Of a stretch of DNA of 64,000 nt, positions 59,843 to 64,000 are shown in pieces (position 1 is the first letter of the stretch; every line of letters starts with the position of its first letter). The stretch is from Spongospora subterranea f. sp. subterranea. Its lineage: Eukaryota; Endomyxa: Phytomyxea; Phytomyxea; Plasmodiophorida. The stretch lies in assembly GCA_049724395.1 (NCBI GenBank), contig JAUGWO010000158.1, positions 186,001-250,000 of the forward strand. The letters run 5' to 3'. Below the pieces are notes generated by a model. That model searched no databases. It was given only the letters and a program-made list of their open reading frames with translations, and had not been told where the DNA came from. Made by a program: the position numbers and the translations under genes.

Positions 59843-60083
59843 TTGAAGGCGATGTGGCATAGCCCTGGATCGGGATCAGCGTCGGGGACCCATATATTCA
59901 GGCAAATACTGGACCGGGACCAGATCGAGCAGCAGCAGTTGTTGGGGAAGAAATCTGAACACCCGTCGACGGTCGAAAGGGTCTCTCCTACCATATCCAA
60001 AAAGAAACCCAATCTATCGTTGCAGAGATGGATTGACTATTTGAAACAATCTCGAACGCTAAACGCGATCGTCTACAACTTAG

Positions 60084-61746
60084 TTGTTCAAATTGCCATA
60101 TTCATCACCGCTAATTTTCGCCCGACGCTCTACTGTATTTTATCACAAGCTTCTGTTTTCATTATTGCTAATCAAGTTGATAATTTCAGTTTGGCGCGCA
60201 ATCAACTTCGCGAATTTCATAAACCTACTGATTTTTATAGTCCTACAATTGGCATATATGATCACTAGTATGCGATACATCAAAGGTTCTACGTGTCGTC
60301 TGTTGAGCGGAACTTGCCAGCTAACCGGCGAACTGTAGATTCGACAAGGGCAACCCCTGGTATTAGGCGTCTATCGTTTTTAATCAACTCACCGTCAACA
60401 TTATCTGCTTTTGGATTGGCACTATTGTCGAGTTTGACAACGCTGGCGTTCACATTGGGTTCAGTCAGCACATGTCTAAGTTGTCACGCTGGTCGAATGA
60501 TCATATATTCATCAATGTACTCTTTCCTCGATTTGATGAATCGTCAAAAAGTCAGCTTTATGTAACTTACACTACATACCTATGTTGATCAATTTGCCGT
60601 TTACAGATTCATTTTCCTGCTGTTCAGCTTCCCATTGAAACTCAGTTGAGGTCGCGTGCTATGGATGCCGCTTACATGAGTGCCAAACGTGTTGTAATAT
60701 TATCGGTAGTCTGGTATTTGATCCCAATACGCTGGGTGCTGGAGTCTCTCGGATTGCCTTACTATTTGCTTCTTTTCTCGCCATCGGCTCAATGCCACTC
60801 TTCGCTTCTTCGGGAATTTCTATTTCTTTTATCGTAAACAAGATCTGGTATCGTCACGTCCATCATTCTGTGCTGATTTTTTCGTTCTAGTGCATTTCAA
60901 ATGTTCTTATCGTGGGAGATGTCGCGGCATGTTATTGAAGCTGTTTTAACGCAGTCGATTTTAGTCGATCCCAAAATCTCCATCTCAGTCTCTCTGTTAG
61001 TCAAACTGGTTCAACACGAGAAAGACGAATACGCACGCGTAATTACCAACGGCTCCTTGGTTTTTTGTTTTGCTGATTGTGGACAGTCTTTGGGATTCTT
61101 AGAACTGAGCGACATCTGTCAGTTATCATCGAGCGCACGTGTTTCCATTTATTCTCTCGACGATGGAGCTTACTGGGTTGATGTTTCTAAAACCTGCATT
61201 GCGACATTAGAGCGGTTTTCCAAATCCCTTTATGAGGCCGTCAAAATCTGTAAACTTTCCGATCGTGTGTTTTTAATTACTTAATCGAGTTCATAGATCC
61301 AAATCGGCACCACCTCGTATTGCGCTCTCATGAACTTTTTCATTGCGCTGATGACATTGTCTCCATTACTCAAGGTTTCTTCGTGTCGATGAATTGTTGT
61401 TTTCCAGCTAATTCACGTTCGTTTAGCACTATCATCGCTGGTTGTGAATTCTATTGCAGAAGATGATATCGGGGTCGTCCAGCGTTCTTTCGAGGCCGTG
61501 GTTGGTGCTCTACTGGCATCGTCCATAGCTATTCAAGACTACCTAGCTGCGACTAGCGACTTTGAAGAGAGGAGCCAGGTTAGCAGTAGTTCATGGAAGA
61601 CGCCAGCCCAAGCCTTAGCAATCTCAAATGCCATTGATCGTTCGCTTTACGCTATTGTAACCGAATTCTATCCATACCTCAAAGATTTTTCATTTCCCAA
61701 GGAATACGCTGTTCGATTACAGCAATACATTGCGTTCGATCATTAA
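60084..61746 (+). CDS. NDC1 transmembrane nucleoporin
   Basis: NDC1 anchors the nuclear pore in the pore membrane. Exons on the plus strand encode membrane segments (FYHKLLFSLLLIKLIISVWR; INLLIFIVLQLAYMI) and VERNLPANRR...LSFLINSPSTLSAFGLAL. HFPAVQLPIETQLRSRAMDA and ALLFASFLAIGSMPLFA follow. The cytoplasmic part contains FLSWEMSRHVIEAVLTQSIL, FLELSDICQLSSSARVSIYS, DVSKTCIATLERF and the C-terminal block EDDIGVVQRSFEAVVGALLA. It ends with YAIVTEFYPYL...RLQQYIAF. Order and spacing match the NDC1 C-terminus (DxFGVVQ..L..IL..LL; LQQFLEF). Introns are about 50-60 nt. The 5' exon is uncertain; the frame begins after an acceptor at 60083. Confidence 0.75.
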
Positions 61747-61793
61747 GTCGGCACATTTGCAATACCGGTGTCTTCTCTGCTGTTTTATCTGTA

Positions 61794-62609
61794 TCAAATT
61801 GGTATTGCAGTGTTTGCTAGTGCTGTGCCGCTTGAACGAATACCAAATATTGAAGGGCTGAACTTGATCAATATCGTCAATCCGATTATGATTGCCACGC
61901 TCCCCGCAACAATGGGCCACAGATAGAGTCCAAACGTTTTCTTCCATAGTCCTTGCTTGGTTTTTGATTTAAGAAGGTTCATTGGGGAAGTGTTTTCATC
62001 ATCATCGTAATCCTCGTCATAATCCTCATAATCGTCATCATCATCGTACCCCTCATCATCATCATCAAGCAGTTCTCCTTCATCTACTTCCGTAGTCACC
62101 TCAGCTGCATTCGCCGTCTTGATCCGCCTCTGAATGATTCCGAATTCATTACCGAAGGGGTTGACCCAGTTCGACCGGTCAATTCTCTCCAATCGCCGAT
62201 ATAATTCTTGTGAGTTATCGATCACCCAGATGATAAATGCGCCACTAAAACTTAACGGGTGATCATATCCGATTAGACTGGCGATGTTGACGGTCAAAAA
62301 CAAAACATGCCAGACCGAGTTGGGCAACGTATTGCGAATTTTGTGCAAATCGTGGATATATTCTGAACGCAATAAACCTTTGAACGTCTCAGCAATTTTG
62401 ATTGTCTCCAACGTCACTTCACTCTCTGGTCTGTTGGCTTCAATACACTTGGCGGTCGCCCAGGATTTGACTGCATGCTCCCAAGTTGGCGCATTCCCCG
62501 TTTTCGTAACCGGTTTCGGTGGTAATGGCATTCCTTTAAGGTACAGAGCTTGGGCGTCGCCCGGACTTAACGTGCAGACGACCAGGGCAATGCTTAAAAT
62601 AAATATCAT
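61794..62609 (-). CDS. Single-exon membrane protein with signal peptide and Asp-rich region
   Basis: A 271-residue protein begins MIFILSIALVVCTLSPGDAQ (signal peptide). It continues with a helical luminal region containing two Trp-rich hydrophobic stretches (VWHVLFLTVNIASLIGY; LSFSGAFIIWVID). A run of about 30 mostly Asp/Glu/Tyr residues comes next, then a transmembrane helix (LYLWPIVAGSVAIIIGLTIL) and a short tail. No domain was recognised. The acidic run could bind calcium or be low-complexity. It faces NDC1 tail to tail (48 nt apart) and is intronless. Confidence 0.65.
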   Translation of the reverse strand: MIFILSIALVVCTLSPGDAQALYLKGMPLPPKPVTKTGNAPTWEHAVKSWATAKCIEANRPESEVTLETIKIAETFKGLLRSEYIHDLHKIRNTLPNSVWHVLFLTVNIASLIGYDHPLSFSGAFIIWVIDNSQELYRRLERIDRSNWVNPFGNEFGIIQRRIKTANAAEVTTEVDEGELLDDDDEGYDDDDDYEDYDEDYDDDENTSPMNLLKSKTKQGLWKKTFGLYLWPIVAGSVAIIIGLTILIKFSPSIFGIRSSGTALANTAIPI

Positions 62610-62846
62610 CGTAAGTTAAAAGGCCTCACAATCAAAATTCATCGTTCATTCCACCTCCGCCACCATTATCACTTGATGTTGAATGACTGACCATCAAAAC
62701 ACTGATTGATCCCTTGTCCAAATGGTCCATATATATTTTTTTGACATTTTTTCTGCAAATAAAGTTCTGTGACTGAATTAGTGGTCGGAATTGAGATTTT
62801 GGAGCCAGGTGGTCGGCCGCTTTGTGCTTCTATATTCAGATTCGAA

Positions 62847-63821
62847 ATGGCGCCAGCCAACGATCCTAGTGAATCATGGCTGATGCGATTGCGGCACCGG
62901 AAGCTCATCTATTGGATGTTGTTGCTGATGTCGCTGGCCATTCTTCAGGTGGCTTTGCCCACATTCATCCACAGTCAGGTCATCCCTAGACAGGTTCTGG
63001 TCAAATCCGACGGGTCTTCCCTGAGCCAAGCGCAGATCGATAAGCGCCGCGCTCGCCTGGAGATCATGATCGTTATTCCATCTGCTGATGCTCGCAGGAA
63101 ACGAGATCAGCTCCAAACGTGCCTGGAAACTTGGCGAGATGCGATCGACGATCGCTGTGTCAAAGGGGGCCGCATATCGTTCATGGTTTTCGATATCGAT
63201 CGTTATGGAAATCCCGCACATGTTGCGTTTGCGAAAAAGTACAAGGAGCTGGAATGTTTTTCATTTTTCAAGAATACCTCCAAGGTGTTTTCTCATATAT
63301 TTTCCGACCCGGAAATCGCGAACCCAGAGAGGCAGTATACGCTCGATATCGCTAATATACTATTCTCGGCGTCGCGATATCATCCCGAGTACCATATTCT
63401 ATTGTGGAACGACGATTCTCATATATGTAATGGGGCGATGTCGTTGATCGAACAAGCGGCCGTCATCGCTGGCGCGTCCGGCAACGGATTCGGAGTTGTG
63501 CACAGTTCACATCCTGGATTATCGGGAACGCTCATCAGCAAAGACATCGCCTTTCCATTGTCAGAGTTCATAGCCAAGGCGGATTCCTCACGAACAGCTG
63601 TTCAAGCGATTAATGACTTTATCGTTCAGGAAAAACTTCCCCGATATGTCGCGACGAAGAATCTTCTCAGCAGCGAGAACGATCCGGTAAACACTCATCC
63701 GACCTTTGACCGTTGTCCAATAATAATTGACGATTATCATCACAGAAATCGAAGTGTGGGGCGAAGATTTCGATTCCGGAAAAATGCGAAAGCGGACAGA
63801 TCACCGAGATCAATCGAATAG
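62847..63821 (+). CDS. Single-exon type II membrane protein, glycosyltransferase-like layout
   Basis: From the ATG at 62847 (MAPANDPSES), a short cytoplasmic segment precedes a signal anchor (LIYWMLLLMSLAILQVALPT) and then a luminal domain of about 270 residues. This contains MIVIPSADARRKRDQLQTCL, ISFMVFDIDRYG, HILLWNDDSHICNGAMSLIE and GFGVVHSSHPGLSGTLISKD. The (L/I)xxDDD-like NDD and the later GxSGxLxSKD resemble features of GT54-like N-acetylglucosaminyltransferases, but the similarity is weak. The frame remains open upstream to 62769, so an earlier start is possible. It ends with a basic tail at 63821. Confidence 0.6.
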   Translation: MAPANDPSESWLMRLRHRKLIYWMLLLMSLAILQVALPTFIHSQVIPRQVLVKSDGSSLSQAQIDKRRARLEIMIVIPSADARRKRDQLQTCLETWRDAIDDRCVKGGRISFMVFDIDRYGNPAHVAFAKKYKELECFSFFKNTSKVFSHIFSDPEIANPERQYTLDIANILFSASRYHPEYHILLWNDDSHICNGAMSLIEQAAVIAGASGNGFGVVHSSHPGLSGTLISKDIAFPLSEFIAKADSSRTAVQAINDFIVQEKLPRYVATKNLLSSENDPVNTHPTFDRCPIIIDDYHHRNRSVGRRFRFRKNAKADRSPRSIE

Positions 63822-64000
63822 GATATTATAGGACAACACCATGTTGACAACATAGCTATTATTAATATACGAATCAGAGATTACAGACCGATGGTTTTCC
63901 CAGCTTTCGTTGCAGAGAACGCGAAACAATCTCTACCATTATTCCTGTTCAGACATGAGTCGATGCCAACCGAATCGGCTCCAAGACGTGGAGGTTTTGC

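Overview
This window is nuclear DNA of a eukaryote. Almost every recognisable gene is broken by short GT-AG introns (mostly about 45-60 nt, a few 28-34 nt). The genes are typical of a free-living or parasitic unicellular eukaryote: GPN2 GTPase, a small heat-shock protein, a ZC3H3-type CCCH protein, the DEAH helicase DHX16/Prp2, ArfGAP, RRP17/NOL12, GRASP, a diaphanous-type formin, RNase H1, carbamoyl-phosphate synthetase II, AVL9 and the nucleoporin NDC1. Genes are densely packed on both strands. No bacterial operons, Shine-Dalgarno sites or CRISPR arrays were seen. The host cannot be named from sequence alone. A compact intron-rich protist, perhaps a plasmodiophorid, fits the gene style and transposon types, but this is inference.

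Layout. 1-9.4 kb: GPN2 (+, with an apparent 1-nt frameshift), HSP20 (-), copia integrase debris, a ZC3H3-like five-finger CCCH gene (+), an LRR/IQ protein (-) and one or two unrecognised minus-strand genes. 9.4-11.7 kb: a decayed RecQ-like helicase of the mobile-element type and a small hairpin repeat. 11.7-15.8 kb: DHX16. 16-23 kb: hAT transposase debris, ArfGAP (+), RRP17 (-) and GRASP (+). 23.2-27.7 kb: formin. 28.1-29.4 kb: RNase H1 (-) with two hybrid-binding domains.

29.5-41 kb is a transposon island. It starts with a nearly complete two-gene PIF/Harbinger element with inverted terminal repeats. Next is a decayed piggyBac-like transposase followed on the same strand by a YqaJ-type PD-(D/E)XK nuclease that is interrupted by a 388-bp inverted duplication. 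Two decayed MULE copies in opposite orientation follow, then an orphan RNase H1 hybrid-binding domain and a 1.25-kb minisatellite whose unit changes from 32 to 44 bp.

42-64 kb: a seven-exon DUF2235 alpha/beta hydrolase (-), a predicted GPI-anchored secreted protein (-), a 6.3-kb glutamine-dependent carbamoyl-phosphate synthetase (+) without fused DHOase/ATCase, a possible small secreted protein, a polysaccharide-deacetylase-like membrane protein lacking metal-ligand histidines, AVL9 (-), an unrecognised spliced gene, NDC1 (+), an acidic membrane protein (-) and a type II membrane protein (+). Several secreted or membrane genes here are intronless, unlike the housekeeping genes.

The housekeeping genes act in unrelated processes: GTPase assembly factors, mRNA splicing and export, ribosome maturation, Golgi traffic, actin nucleation, pyrimidine synthesis and nuclear pore insertion. 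Their proximity is not evidence of a pathway cluster. The most unusual part of the window is the transposase-plus-nuclease element at 32.2-35.2 kb.
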